64,000 nucleotides of DNA from Faucicola osloensis_D (GTDB lineage: Bacteria; Pseudomonadota; Gammaproteobacteria; Pseudomonadales; Moraxellaceae): assembly GCA_020041925.1 (NCBI GenBank), contig CP083409.1. The stretch is one strand, 5' to 3'. The notes beneath the pieces are model-generated. The model worked only from the letters and a program-made list of their open reading frames with translations, made no database searches and was not told the origin of the DNA. Positions 52,829 through 61,445 of the stretch are shown piece after piece; within the stretch, counting starts at the first letter, position 1; every line of letters begins with the position of its first letter. A program made the translations under genes and the position numbers.

Positions 52829-53812
52829 ATGTATGCTGAAGTGACCTCAGTCTATGTACCCGTCAAAACACCCGATTACCCGGTATGGGCGATTGTGCTC
52901 AGTGCCATTGCCCATGCGTTGGTGGTTGGGTTATTGTTTTTCTTTTATCATAACACCCCGCCAGCGCCCATGGAAACGTCGTTGATTACCCCTGAGCAGT
53001 TGTCGGCAATGGAAGGGCAAATCAAAGCCAACCAACAAAATGCGCTTGCGCTAAACCAAGCCACGGATGGCGAGATAGCTGGTGCGCCCAAACCGTCTTT
53101 AAACTCCCAAACCCTATCAACTGTGCCAATGAACCCGCCCCCTTCGACTTCAACCAATCAAATTGAAACGGTGAAAGATAATTTGGCCGCCAAGCAGGCG
53201 CAATGGGAAAAAGAGCAGGCGCTATTTGCTGAAAAGTTAGATCGGGAAGTAGCAGCTGAAAGACAGAGTGTGATTGATGAATTAAACCAGCGCAATGAAA
53301 CCCAGCAGCGAAATCTGCAAGATTATAAAATTGCCGAAAGCAATATTGATGAGGTAAAAAACGAAATACGCGCCAACAATGCCGCCTATAATAAAAATCT
53401 CAATGCCAATAGCGAGCGGCAAAGTGACAATAGTATCAAGTCACTGGATTTGGGTAAAGATGGTCAATCTACAGGTGCAGGGCAATCCTCTTCTCAAAAC
53501 AGTGCAAGCCGCGGCAGCGGTGCGTCAGGTGGCTCAAAAAGTAGTTATATCAATGCAATTTACTCTAAAATTTATAACAATTGGGATATTCCAAAAGGCA
53601 GTAAAGGCAAAAAATTAACGGCTAACATCAAAATCTCACCTTCAGGTAGTGTTCAATCAATAAATTTTGTAGGAAATGGTGATGCTGTATTCGAAAACAG
53701 CCTTAGAGATGCTATTAACCGTTCTAATCCCTTACCCATGCCTGAAGATGCAAGTTTTTATCATAGTTTTGGTGGTAATATATCTTTAAATTTCAAAGGC
53801 GAAAAAAACTGA
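52829..53812 (+). CDS. tolA: Tol-Pal system protein TolA
   Basis: 327-aa periplasm-spanning protein. Membrane helix at about 18-40 (WAIVLSAIAHALVVGLLFFFY, with the SxxxH motif typical of TolA/TonB). A long Gln/Glu/Asn-rich helical domain follows (about 100-200), then a Gly/Ser spacer. The C-terminal TolA/TonB-like domain is at about 235-327 (YINAIYSKIYNNWDIPKG, SINFVGNGDAVFENSLRDAINRSNPLPMPED). AAGGAAAT precedes the ATG. The helical domain is shorter than in E. coli TolA (421 aa). Confidence 0.92.
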   Translation: MYAEVTSVYVPVKTPDYPVWAIVLSAIAHALVVGLLFFFYHNTPPAPMETSLITPEQLSAMEGQIKANQQNALALNQATDGEIAGAPKPSLNSQTLSTVPMNPPPSTSTNQIETVKDNLAAKQAQWEKEQALFAEKLDREVAAERQSVIDELNQRNETQQRNLQDYKIAESNIDEVKNEIRANNAAYNKNLNANSERQSDNSIKSLDLGKDGQSTGAGQSSSQNSASRGSGASGGSKSSYINAIYSKIYNNWDIPKGSKGKKLTANIKISPSGSVQSINFVGNGDAVFENSLRDAINRSNPLPMPEDASFYHSFGGNISLNFKGEKN

Positions 53813-53887
53813 TGTATCTTATTCTAACCTGTTAAACACCTATTAAATTTTGGCTCAAGCAAGAAAAGTGCACTACAAGAGAAGAGA

Positions 53888-53947
53888 TAGGGTGCGTTTT
53901 ACGCACTACTTATGCGAGGGTGTTAAAGGTGGGTGAAACGTACCCTA
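53888..53947. repeat. 19-bp imperfect inverted repeat between tolA and tolB
   Basis: Left arm TAGGGTGCGTTTTACGCAC and right arm GTGGGTGAAACGTACCCTA match at 16 of 19 positions, with a 22-nt loop. The sequence resembles the dispersed GTAGGGTGCGTTTCACGCACC-type palindromes seen in many genomes. It sits inside what is normally an uninterrupted operon. Confidence 0.7.
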
Positions 53948-54041
53948 CGATTGAACAATCTCGTTAGCCTAATTTTTAAACTGCTACCAAATTTTTAATT
54001 AATAAATTCACACTAATGATTTTATAATGGATTAGATTACT

Positions 54042-55352
54042 ATGACTTTTTTTAAGAATTTCTTGATTCCTGCCTTACTAGTATTGCCAACATTATCCAC
54101 AACTTGTTATGCTCAATCCCCATTAGTTATTGATATTGTTAAAAAATCTGATAATGCGTTGACTCAAATCGCCATTGTGCCGTTTGCAGGGGCAGAGAGT
54201 ATCTCGGGCATCATCACCAATGATTTGACCAATTTGGGGCAATTTACTTTAGATAGCAAGTTGCCAGAGCAGCCTCACAGTAGTGGCGAGGTCACCTTGC
54301 CTGTTTGGCAGCACCAAGCAGTGCCTTATTTGGTGGTTGGCAATACGCGCAGCAATCGTGGCAATATTGAGATTAATTTTGAAGTGATTAATGTGGCGAC
54401 AGGCGAGGTGATGCAGGGTCTGCAAACCGTCACCAGCAAAAATAACTCGCAAAGTTTGCGTATGGCAGGGCATAAGGTTGCTGACCGTATCTATGAGATA
54501 TTGACAGGCATCAAAGGCGATTTTTCTGGGCGCATTGCGTATGTGGTGGAAACAGGGAAGCCCAAAAACCGTGTGTCACGTTTGGTCATTTCTGATGTGG
54601 ATGGGTTTAACCCAAAAGTGATTTATGAGTTTAACGGTACCATTAAAACCCTAAACACCTCTGCTGACAATCAAACTTTCACTTTCCAAGTTCAGCCCGA
54701 CACGCTAGGCTATCCGCAGGTCATGTCTGCCAATATTGTCAGTGGGGCAGTCAGCAATTTGACGAATTTTAAAGCCATGAACTATGGCGCGTCCGTGAGT
54801 AAAGATGGTCGTGTGATATTTAGTAGCAGTTTTGAGAACGGCATACCGCAGATTTATTTGGCGCAAGGTGGCAATTCTCGTCGCTTGACCAATGACCCTG
54901 TGGGGGCTATCTATCCTAGTTGGGCGCCTGATGGGCAATCATTTGTCTATACGTCAGATAGAGCCGGAGGCAAAAAAGGCGGTAATAAAGGTCAAATTTA
55001 TCTCTACAATCTGGCAACCGGTAGTGAGCAGCGCTTGACGGGCGGCAGACTGAGCAGCATGGGGCGCATCAGCAATGATGGTAAAAAAATGTCCTATTTG
55101 TCAGGTGCCAATCAAGGCGTGGTGATGGATCTGGGTTCGCGCTCGGTAACCGCTGTGAATAACGTTGGCTTAAGTGAAGCCCCAGGGGTCTCACCCAATG
55201 GACAACACTATATTTATTCCAATAAAAATGTCATTACCATTGTCTCCAATGGCAAATCCATCAGCATTAGCCCTTCCCAAAATGGCGTACCCAATGGCTT
55301 AATTTATGGACCACTTTGGCTCAATCCAGACGCCAATAATGTTTTGCCTTAA
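54042..55352 (+). CDS. tolB: Tol-Pal system periplasmic protein TolB
   Basis: 436-aa periplasmic beta-propeller protein. A signal peptide (to about CYAQS, 25) precedes an N-terminal domain with IAIVPFAGAESISGIITNDL. The six-bladed propeller shows ADLP/PD40 repeats, such as SKDGRVIFSSSFENGIPQIYLAQG and SWAPDGQSFVYTSDRAGGKKGGNKGQIYLYNL, then EAPGVSPNGQHYIYSNK. Length is normal. Shine-Dalgarno is weak, and 229 bp separate it from tolA, with the inverted repeat between. Confidence 0.93.
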   Translation: MTFFKNFLIPALLVLPTLSTTCYAQSPLVIDIVKKSDNALTQIAIVPFAGAESISGIITNDLTNLGQFTLDSKLPEQPHSSGEVTLPVWQHQAVPYLVVGNTRSNRGNIEINFEVINVATGEVMQGLQTVTSKNNSQSLRMAGHKVADRIYEILTGIKGDFSGRIAYVVETGKPKNRVSRLVISDVDGFNPKVIYEFNGTIKTLNTSADNQTFTFQVQPDTLGYPQVMSANIVSGAVSNLTNFKAMNYGASVSKDGRVIFSSSFENGIPQIYLAQGGNSRRLTNDPVGAIYPSWAPDGQSFVYTSDRAGGKKGGNKGQIYLYNLATGSEQRLTGGRLSSMGRISNDGKKMSYLSGANQGVVMDLGSRSVTAVNNVGLSEAPGVSPNGQHYIYSNKNVITIVSNGKSISISPSQNGVPNGLIYGPLWLNPDANNVLP

Positions 55353-55368
55353 TCAAGCCACAAATAAC

Positions 55369-56424
55369 ATGAAGCATGTTTATCAGTTATCACGGTTATG
55401 GTGCGCCGCTGTTATGGCAATTGTCATGGCGATGACAGGCTGTCAGACTATGGGCTTGCCATCAACAAACATATCTAACACCATCCTGCAAAGTTCGTCC
55501 TCACTGCCCAGAGTCATAGCGACTGCGCCAACCAATTTGCCGCACATGGATGCTAACCAGCTGCCAGGCAAGTTAATTTTTATTTATTTAACCGGATTTG
55601 GGGAAAATCGCCAAGCGCAGCTGATTGAAACCCAAATCGATGGCAGCGACCCAAAGACTTTGTATAAGGTCAATGGGACGATAATGAGCTTATCCGCCAG
55701 TCGCTTAGGCGACCGCCTGATTTTTACGGTTCAAGCAGGCAAAAGTTATCCTAAAGTTGTTATCCTTGATAGAGCGACTTTGCAAGTCACTGATGTTTCT
55801 GGGGTTTCTGAAGTGTCGGGGGTTTCTGCCAAACGCACCCATAATTTTAGTGGGGCAATCTCCCCCGATGGACGCCAATTGTTACTAGCAAATAGCCAAA
55901 TGGGCAATCCAGAGATTTTTTTGACCGATAGCAGCGGCAATATAAAACAACAATTGACCCATCAACCAGCGATTGATTTAGCCCCTGTGTGGCTGCCAGA
56001 TGGTCAATCCTTTATATTTACGTCAGATAAAGCCAAATTTTTACAACCGCAACTTTATCAATACTATTTTGCAAAACAACAATTTTTGCCTTTAAACTTG
56101 CCTGGTAAAACCAATGCCATCGCTCGGGTTAGTCCCTCGGGGCGTTTGATCACTTATGTCAGCGATAATAGCCAAGGCAGGCTCGCAGATATGGCAACCA
56201 AAAAAAGCAGCGCTATCAATGATGAAGGATTGGCTGAACCTGCTAACTTTTCACCCGATGGCAACTATTTGTTGTATTCGGCAAAAAACCGCATAAAAAT
56301 CATCCCAGTACCAAGCTTTGAGCCATTGGCACCACAGCAATCCCCTGTTAGCTGGACGATCGAGTTTGCCGATAGCAATCACCAACCATTTACCATTCGA
56401 GAACCAGTTTGGGTAGCACCCTAA
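55369..56424 (+). CDS. TolB-like (PD40 propeller) lipoprotein
   Basis: 351-aa protein encoded 16 bp after tolB. From ATG 55369 it has a signal with lipobox-like MTGC (Cys about 25). A TolB-like propeller is visible: FIYLTGFGENRQAQLIETQIDGSDPKTL, ISPDGRQLLLANSQMGNPEIFLTD, WLPDGQSFIFTSDKAKFLQPQLY and NFSPDGNYLLYSAKNRIKII parallel the TolB blades. It lacks the TolB N-terminal domain. It stands where pal is usually found; no Pal (OmpA-like) gene is in the window. An alternative start upstream overlaps tolB. I infer a duplicated and diverged TolB anchored to a membrane. Confidence 0.78.
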   Translation: MKHVYQLSRLWCAAVMAIVMAMTGCQTMGLPSTNISNTILQSSSSLPRVIATAPTNLPHMDANQLPGKLIFIYLTGFGENRQAQLIETQIDGSDPKTLYKVNGTIMSLSASRLGDRLIFTVQAGKSYPKVVILDRATLQVTDVSGVSEVSGVSAKRTHNFSGAISPDGRQLLLANSQMGNPEIFLTDSSGNIKQQLTHQPAIDLAPVWLPDGQSFIFTSDKAKFLQPQLYQYYFAKQQFLPLNLPGKTNAIARVSPSGRLITYVSDNSQGRLADMATKKSSAINDEGLAEPANFSPDGNYLLYSAKNRIKIIPVPSFEPLAPQQSPVSWTIEFADSNHQPFTIREPVWVAP

Positions 56425-56498
56425 AGTCCATAACAATCAATTGAAATTCTACTGTATGACCCGATAAAAAAAGTAATAATCATTGATGGAAAATTATA

Positions 56499-57011
56499 AT
56501 GAACCTAGAAAAACCAACAGATTCTCACACACCTGACTCAGCCAACCCACAATTTGGTAGTGGGGTGAATGGTTATCCATCAGCGTTACCGCAATACACA
56601 CAGCTTAGTCAAAACTTACCAGTGACCCAAAGCCAAATCAGTTATAACCACATTACTTATGCGTTGGCGCTGTTTAGTTATTTTACCGCGGGACTGACTT
56701 GGATTATTCCGATTGTGATGAATTATTTAAAGCGCGATGAGGCTAGAAACACGTGGCTTTATAGTCACTTTGATTGGCAAATCAAAACGTTTTGGTACAG
56801 TATATTTTTTTGGGTGATTGGTTTTGTCATGGTGATTTTTGCAACGGGTGGGCTATTTTTTGGCGCTGCCGTTGATAGCAATCATACGATGGGTGGTAGC
56901 TTTATTGTCGGTGCTTTAGGCGGCTTGATAATCGTCGCCACAGTCTTATGGCATCTGTATCGCATTATTCGCGGTTGGATTGCCTTGTCTAATGGTCGAG
57001 CCGTGCCTTAG
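56499..57011 (+). CDS. Small membrane protein, DUF4870-like
   Basis: 170 aa with three or four membrane helices: about 48-70 (ITYALALFSYFTAGLTWIIPIVMNYL), 92-118, 125-150. The block YLKRDEARNTWLYSHFDWQIKTFWYSIFF and the closing YRIIRGWIALSNGRAVP resemble the DUF4870/YtwF-like family of tetraspan proteins. The first 45 residues are a Pro/Ser/Gln-rich soluble tail. Function is unknown. Last gene of the tol-side cluster. Confidence 0.72.
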   Translation: MNLEKPTDSHTPDSANPQFGSGVNGYPSALPQYTQLSQNLPVTQSQISYNHITYALALFSYFTAGLTWIIPIVMNYLKRDEARNTWLYSHFDWQIKTFWYSIFFWVIGFVMVIFATGGLFFGAAVDSNHTMGGSFIVGALGGLIIVATVLWHLYRIIRGWIALSNGRAVP

Positions 57012-57040
57012 CCTTCGATTAAAAGACGTTAAAAGCTAAA

Positions 57041-57115
57041 ACCTGCAATCGATAAGCCGAGTTAATAGCTGCTATAGTAGTTACTATAGCGGTGAAGGCA
57101 AAGAAAATTGCAGGT
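57041..57115. other. Nested inverted repeats, possible structured RNA
   Basis: Outer arms ACCTGCAAT/ATTGCAGGT (57041-57049 with 57107-57115) enclose inner arms GCTATAGTA/TACTATAGC (57071-57079 with 57082-57090), both perfect 9-bp stems. There is no clean T-run, so it is unlike a simple terminator. It may be an RNA element at the end of the membrane-protein transcript or a small RNA. Confidence 0.5.
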
Positions 57116-57143
57116 GTTTATTTAGCGTCAACACTGATATAAT
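57115..57143 (+). promoter_or_regulatory. Candidate pyrD promoter, extended -10
   Basis: TGA-TATAAT (57135-57143) is a consensus extended -10; TGTTTA at 57115-57120 is a weak -35 with a 17-bp spacer. It would give a leader of about 130 nt. Confidence 0.6.
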
Positions 57144-57161
57144 AGCTTTTCTGATTTTGAC

Positions 57162-57200
57162 GAGATAGTCATCGCACAGCGCGTTAACGGGTGCTATCTC
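57162..57200 (+). promoter_or_regulatory. Stem-loop in the pyrD leader
   Basis: GAGATA pairs with TATCTC, and GCAC with GTGC inside it, with a 6-nt bulge on one side. It lies downstream of the candidate promoter, so it would be in the mRNA. No T-run follows, so it is not an obvious attenuator terminator. Confidence 0.4.
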
Positions 57201-57282
57201 TCAAGCTAAATAGGTTAGTTCTGCTTGTATAAAGGGCAGAGTCAATTAGATTCACCCATGCAATGTGAGTGCTTATTCAACT

Positions 57283-58326
57283 ATGTATGCCTTTCTTCGT
57301 CCGTTCTTATTTAACACCGATCCTGAAAAAGCCCACGAAATCACGTTATCGTTACTCGAAAAATCGCAAAAATTTGGGATGCTCGGGTTTTTGTACGGTA
57401 AACAAGAATTAACAACCGAATGTATGGGGTTAACCTTTACCAATCCGGTTGGTTTGGCAGCAGGGCTTGATAAAAACGGCGAATATATCGATGCGTTAGC
57501 GGCGTTGGGTTTTGGCTACATCGAAATTGGTACGATTACCCCAAAACCACAGCCTGGCAATGACAAACCCCGTCTATTTCGTATCAAAGAAGCCCATGCC
57601 ATTATCAATCGCATGGGATTTAACAATAAAGGCGTCGATTATCTCATTGAGCAAGTCAAGCGTGCAAAATATCAAGGCATTTTGGGTATTAACATTGGCA
57701 AAAATGCCAGCACGCCGGTTGAAAATGCCCTAGATGACTATATTTATTGTCTAGAGCGAGTGTATCCTTACGCGTCTTATATTACGGTGAATATTTCCTC
57801 TCCCAATACCAAAAACCTGCGTGACCTGCAAAGTGGTGATGCGCTCACGGCGCTGCTTGATGGTATCAAATCACGCCACAGCCAACTCGCTACCCAACAT
57901 CAGTATTATGTACCATTAGTGCTGAAAGTTGCCCCAGATTTGGAAGAAGACCAAATTGATTATATTGCCAAAGAATTGGTGCGTTTTGATATTGATGGGC
58001 TGATTACTACCAATACCACCTTAAGCCGTAATGGGGTAGAAGATTACAAAACCAGTCAAGAAGCAGGCGGGCTATCAGGTCGACCACTCAGTCACCGTAG
58101 TACCCAAGTCCTTGAGCAGTTTGCTGAACGCTTACCGAGCTCAGTTGCACTTATTGGCGTAGGCGGCATTGACAATGGTCAACGTGCGGTTAAAAAGATT
58201 GAAGCAGGTGCGGATTTGATTCAGCTCTATAGTGGTTTGATTTATGAAGGACCAGAGCTCATCCAAACCTGTGTTGAAGCCATTGACGGTTATCGTCTAA
58301 GCCAACATTCACCCGCTACTTTGTAA
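57283..58326 (+). CDS. pyrD: Dihydroorotate dehydrogenase (quinone)
   Basis: Class 2, membrane-associated DHODH of pyrimidine synthesis, 347 aa from ATG 57283 (MYAFLRPFLFNTDPEKAHE), the N-terminal amphipathic helix typical of the class. Contains NPVGLAAGLDKNGEYIDAL near residue 55, GFGYIEIGTITPKPQPGNDKPRLFR, INRMGFNN, VNISSPNTKNLRDLQ with the catalytic Ser near 172, and IGVGGIDNGQRAVKKIEAGADLIQLYSGLIYEGP. A GTG six codons upstream is an alternative start; neither has a clear Shine-Dalgarno. Leads the pyrD-cvpA-purF unit. Confidence 0.95.
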   Translation: MYAFLRPFLFNTDPEKAHEITLSLLEKSQKFGMLGFLYGKQELTTECMGLTFTNPVGLAAGLDKNGEYIDALAALGFGYIEIGTITPKPQPGNDKPRLFRIKEAHAIINRMGFNNKGVDYLIEQVKRAKYQGILGINIGKNASTPVENALDDYIYCLERVYPYASYITVNISSPNTKNLRDLQSGDALTALLDGIKSRHSQLATQHQYYVPLVLKVAPDLEEDQIDYIAKELVRFDIDGLITTNTTLSRNGVEDYKTSQEAGGLSGRPLSHRSTQVLEQFAERLPSSVALIGVGGIDNGQRAVKKIEAGADLIQLYSGLIYEGPELIQTCVEAIDGYRLSQHSPATL

Positions 58327-58350
58327 ATCCCATGATACGAGCTTGACCCG

Positions 58351-58857
58351 ATGACTTTGTTAGATATGGTAGTGTTGTTTGTATTGTTTATTGGGTTGTG
58401 GCAGGGATTTAATAATGGCTTGATGCGCTCACTGGTGGGCATGTTTGGTTGGCTATTGGCGCTGCTGCTAGCCAGTTATTTGGCAAAACCTTTAGCCCCG
58501 TTTTTTGTTTCGCTGACGGGCCCAACCGGCCTTAGTATCATTGCGGCATTTTTGGCAATTGGCTTATTTGTCATCGTGGGACTGCAAATCGTATTATGGG
58601 TGATGAGTAAAACCTTGCAGGGGCTTCGGCTGAGCATCCTAGATAAATTGGCAGGCGCAGGGTTTGGCTTGGTCAAAAATTTGGTCATTGTGTTGATGGT
58701 GCTGAGTTTACTGGCGCCTTTTGTCAGTCAACGTGACTTTTGGCAGCAGTCTAAGTTTGCCAATGCGCTACTGCCACTGGCACCTTTTGCCAAACAAATC
58801 ACCCAACAGCTTGCTACCACGCTCGGTAAAACCGCTGCCGATAAAATGGATCAATAG
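58351..58857 (+). CDS. cvpA: CvpA family membrane protein
   Basis: 168-aa inner-membrane protein with four predicted helices (about 3-20, 27-50, 63-85, 100-125). It starts MTLLDMVVLFVLFIGLWQGFNNGLMRSLVGMFGWLLALLLASYLAKPLAPF, the CvpA N-terminal block. CvpA was named for colicin V production and is linked to envelope or bile resistance in other bacteria. It is 24 bp after pyrD and 131 bp before purF, the usual neighbour. Confidence 0.9.
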   Translation: MTLLDMVVLFVLFIGLWQGFNNGLMRSLVGMFGWLLALLLASYLAKPLAPFFVSLTGPTGLSIIAAFLAIGLFVIVGLQIVLWVMSKTLQGLRLSILDKLAGAGFGLVKNLVIVLMVLSLLAPFVSQRDFWQQSKFANALLPLAPFAKQITQQLATTLGKTAADKMDQ

Positions 58858-58988
58858 TGGGGCAAATGGGTTAATAGCATTGGTAAGTTTGACTGACGGC
58901 TAAAGTATTGTCAGCCGGCAAAAAAGGTAGTTTCATTCAATTTTCATCAGGTCTTAGAGCCATCCGTGAAAAACCAAAGGGGTAAAAT

Positions 58989-60524
58989 ATGTGTGGAGTT
59001 GTCGGTATAGCCGCTCACAGTGAGGTTAATCAAATGCTATACGATGCGCTGACTATGCTGCAGCATCGTGGGCAAGATGCCGCAGGTATTGTGACATGTC
59101 AAGATGGCCGTCTGTTTTTGCGTAAAGAAAATGGCATGGTGCGCGATGTGTTTATGACACGTCATATGATGCGTCTTGTCGGTCATCAAGGCATCGGACA
59201 TGTGCGTTACCCAACAGCTGGTACGTCTAGCAGTGCGGAAGCGCAGCCTTTTTATGTCAATTCACCGTATGGTATTACCTTAGCGCACAATGGTAATTTG
59301 ACCAATGCCGAAGAGATTGCCAAAGAACTGTTTATGGAAGATATGCGCCATATAAACACCGATTCTGATTCAGAAGTCTTGCTCAATGTGCTAGCGCATG
59401 AAATGCAAAAACTCGGAATCCAGCATCCAAGCCCCGATGATATTTTTGAAGCGATGACATCCGTCTACAAACGTATCGAAGGCGCGTATGCGGTGGTCGC
59501 CATGATTACGGGCTATGGTATTTTGGCATTTCGTGACCCCAATGGCATTCGTCCGCTGATTTTTGGTCAACGATTAGCGGAAAATGGCGGCTTTGAATAT
59601 ATGGTGGCATCTGAGTCAGTTGCGTTAACCGCATTGGGTTTTGATATCGTTCGAGATGTGAAGCCCGGTGAAGCAATTTTTATCGATGAAAACAATAACT
59701 TCTTTAGTCGCCAATGTGTCGAAGCCAAAGAGTTTAGACCTTGTATTTTTGAATACGTCTATTTTGCCCGCCCAGATTCGATTATTGATAATATTTCTGT
59801 TTATAAAGCCCGTATGCGTATGGGCGAGACTTTGGCGCAGAAAATCATCAAAGAATGGGGCGAAGATCACGGGATTGATGTGGTTATTCCTATTCCCGAT
59901 ACTTCACGTACTTCTGCGATGGAGCTTGCCCAGCATTTAGGCGTAAAATACCGTGAAGGCTTTATGAAAAACCGTTATATCGGTCGCACCTTTATTATGC
60001 CAGGTCAACAGCAGCGCAAAAAATCGGTACGTCAAAAATTAAGCGCGGTGCCTTTTGAATTTAGAAATAAAAACGTATTGTTGGTCGATGATTCAATTGT
60101 ACGTGGCACGACTTGCCACGAGATTATCCAAATGGCACGGGATGCAGGCGCCAATAATGTGTATTTTGCCAGTGCCGCGCCACCGGTCAAATATCCCAAT
60201 GTGTATGGTATTGACATGCCAGCGCGCAATGAGCTGATTGCCTCAGGTCATAGTGTGGAAGAAGTGTGTAAAATCATCGGCGCCGATCGTTTAATATTCC
60301 AAGATTTGGATGATTTGATTGAAGCGGTACAAGACAAACACAGCGATGCCAAAAAATTTGATTGCTCAGTATTTGACGGCAAATACATCGCCGGTGGTAT
60401 TGATGAGGACTATTTGGATGAATTGCAGCGTAAACGCAGTGATAAAGCCAAACAGAAAAAATCTGGGATACAAGATGTGGCTGATACGCCTGTGGATATC
60501 GTCGGGGTGCAAACTGAGGTATAA
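58989..60524 (+). CDS. purF: Amidophosphoribosyltransferase
   Basis: Glutamine PRPP amidotransferase, first committed step of purine synthesis; 511 aa. The class II glutaminase domain starts with catalytic Cys 2 (MCGVVGIAAHSEVNQMLYDAL) and shows GHVRYPTAG, AHNGNLTNAEEI and NTDSDSEVLL. The phosphoribosyltransferase domain has VIPIPDTSRTSAMELA and the PRPP site VLLVDDSIVRGTTCHEII near 370. It lacks the Cys ligands of an Fe-S cluster and a propeptide, as in E. coli type. AAGGGG precedes the ATG; a terminator follows. Confidence 0.97.
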   Translation: MCGVVGIAAHSEVNQMLYDALTMLQHRGQDAAGIVTCQDGRLFLRKENGMVRDVFMTRHMMRLVGHQGIGHVRYPTAGTSSSAEAQPFYVNSPYGITLAHNGNLTNAEEIAKELFMEDMRHINTDSDSEVLLNVLAHEMQKLGIQHPSPDDIFEAMTSVYKRIEGAYAVVAMITGYGILAFRDPNGIRPLIFGQRLAENGGFEYMVASESVALTALGFDIVRDVKPGEAIFIDENNNFFSRQCVEAKEFRPCIFEYVYFARPDSIIDNISVYKARMRMGETLAQKIIKEWGEDHGIDVVIPIPDTSRTSAMELAQHLGVKYREGFMKNRYIGRTFIMPGQQQRKKSVRQKLSAVPFEFRNKNVLLVDDSIVRGTTCHEIIQMARDAGANNVYFASAAPPVKYPNVYGIDMPARNELIASGHSVEEVCKIIGADRLIFQDLDDLIEAVQDKHSDAKKFDCSVFDGKYIAGGIDEDYLDELQRKRSDKAKQKKSGIQDVADTPVDIVGVQTEV

Positions 60525-60535
60525 GTTATCCTTCA

Positions 60536-60565
60536 TAAAAAAAGCCCAAGTCGGGCTTTTTTTTA
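60536..60565. terminator. Terminator of purF (and azlD)
   Basis: Stem AAAGCCC/GGGCTTT with 5-nt loop, A-run left and eight T right, between convergent genes. Confidence 0.88.
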
Positions 60566-60568
60566 TGG

Positions 60569-60955
60569 CTATCGAAACCCTATCAGATTTAGTAGCCATA
60601 AAAACCCATTAAGGCTAGCAATCCCTACTAGCATACTTAGCAGTAATTGTTTTTTCCAATGATAGCTGAGCAACACCACTAGAAGCGCTAATATCTCTGC
60701 CACAAGTAATGGCGATAAGCCCAGACTCATACTCATAGCGTTGGGCATAGGCTTGGGCTGCTGCTGCCAATGCAAGGAAGTTAAAATCAACAGCGTCATC
60801 ACGGATAATGGCAATGCTTTATTCACCGCGAGCAACAAGGGCGCATCTAATAATCGCTTTGGCAAAATTATCGGGGTGATGCGGGTGAGAAAAGTCACCA
60901 AAGCCATGGCAAAAGTAGCGGCGATTAAATAAACGTTATCAGGTGGTGTGTTCAT
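60569..60955 (-). CDS. azlD: AzlD family branched-chain amino acid exporter subunit
   Basis: 128-aa membrane protein, small subunit of AzlCD (YgaH-like) exporters of valine and other branched-chain amino acids. Four helices are expected. The block ATFAMALVTFLTRITPIILPKRLLDAPLLLAVNKALPLSVMTLLIL is the AzlD/YgaH core. It follows the azlC remnant by 61 bp on the same strand. Its upstream partner and probably its promoter are cut off by the prophage, so it may be unexpressed or driven from elsewhere. Confidence 0.85.
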   Translation of the reverse strand: MNTPPDNVYLIAATFAMALVTFLTRITPIILPKRLLDAPLLLAVNKALPLSVMTLLILTSLHWQQQPKPMPNAMSMSLGLSPLLVAEILALLVVLLSYHWKKQLLLSMLVGIASLNGFLWLLNLIGFR

Positions 60956-61016
60956 AATATTCTAACGATTAATGGATAAATTTTTTGGCGGTTGAGCTGT
61001 CAGGTAGCTTGAACTA

Positions 61017-61427
61017 TCAGATAGCTTGCTGATGAGTGGATTTATTGCTCATAAAAAAGTGGATGATAATGAGTCCCAAACTCCCGCAAATCGCTGATAG
61101 TAGCAACCAATCGGATGTAAAATAAAACGCCGCTATAAATGCAATGATGGCGATGAAGATGGGGTAATACGCCTTGACCGCTTTAAACTGCTCGTAAGCT
61201 AAAATAGCAAATAAGCACACTAACGCGAAATCCAAATGTGGCACCCAATCATTGAGACCTGCACCCAGCAAAATCCCCAATATGGTACCGATAACCCAAT
61301 AACACTGATTGAGTAAACTCACAGGTAGTATCAGTCTTTGGCGTTCATTTTCATGAATGGTGGTTAATAGGGAAAAAGTTTCATCGGTTAACGCAAACAA
61401 GCAATAAAATCGACTGATAGGATTGGT
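61017..61427 (-). pseudogene. azlC: azlC C-terminal half, interrupted by prophage
   Basis: About 135 codons matching the second half of AzlC. They start at a junction and run through RFYCLFALTDETFSLLTTIHENER, then four hydrophobic helices, ending KSTHQQAI. A whole AzlC is about 230-245 aa; the first 100 or so are missing. Upstream in the same frame there is a stop within 20 bases, inside DNA that looks like a Mu-type left end. A TTG at 61400 could start a fragment but it has no Shine-Dalgarno. The lost half should lie beyond the prophage's right end. Confidence 0.75.
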
Positions 61428-61445
61428 TGTGTGGGGGAGTGATTA

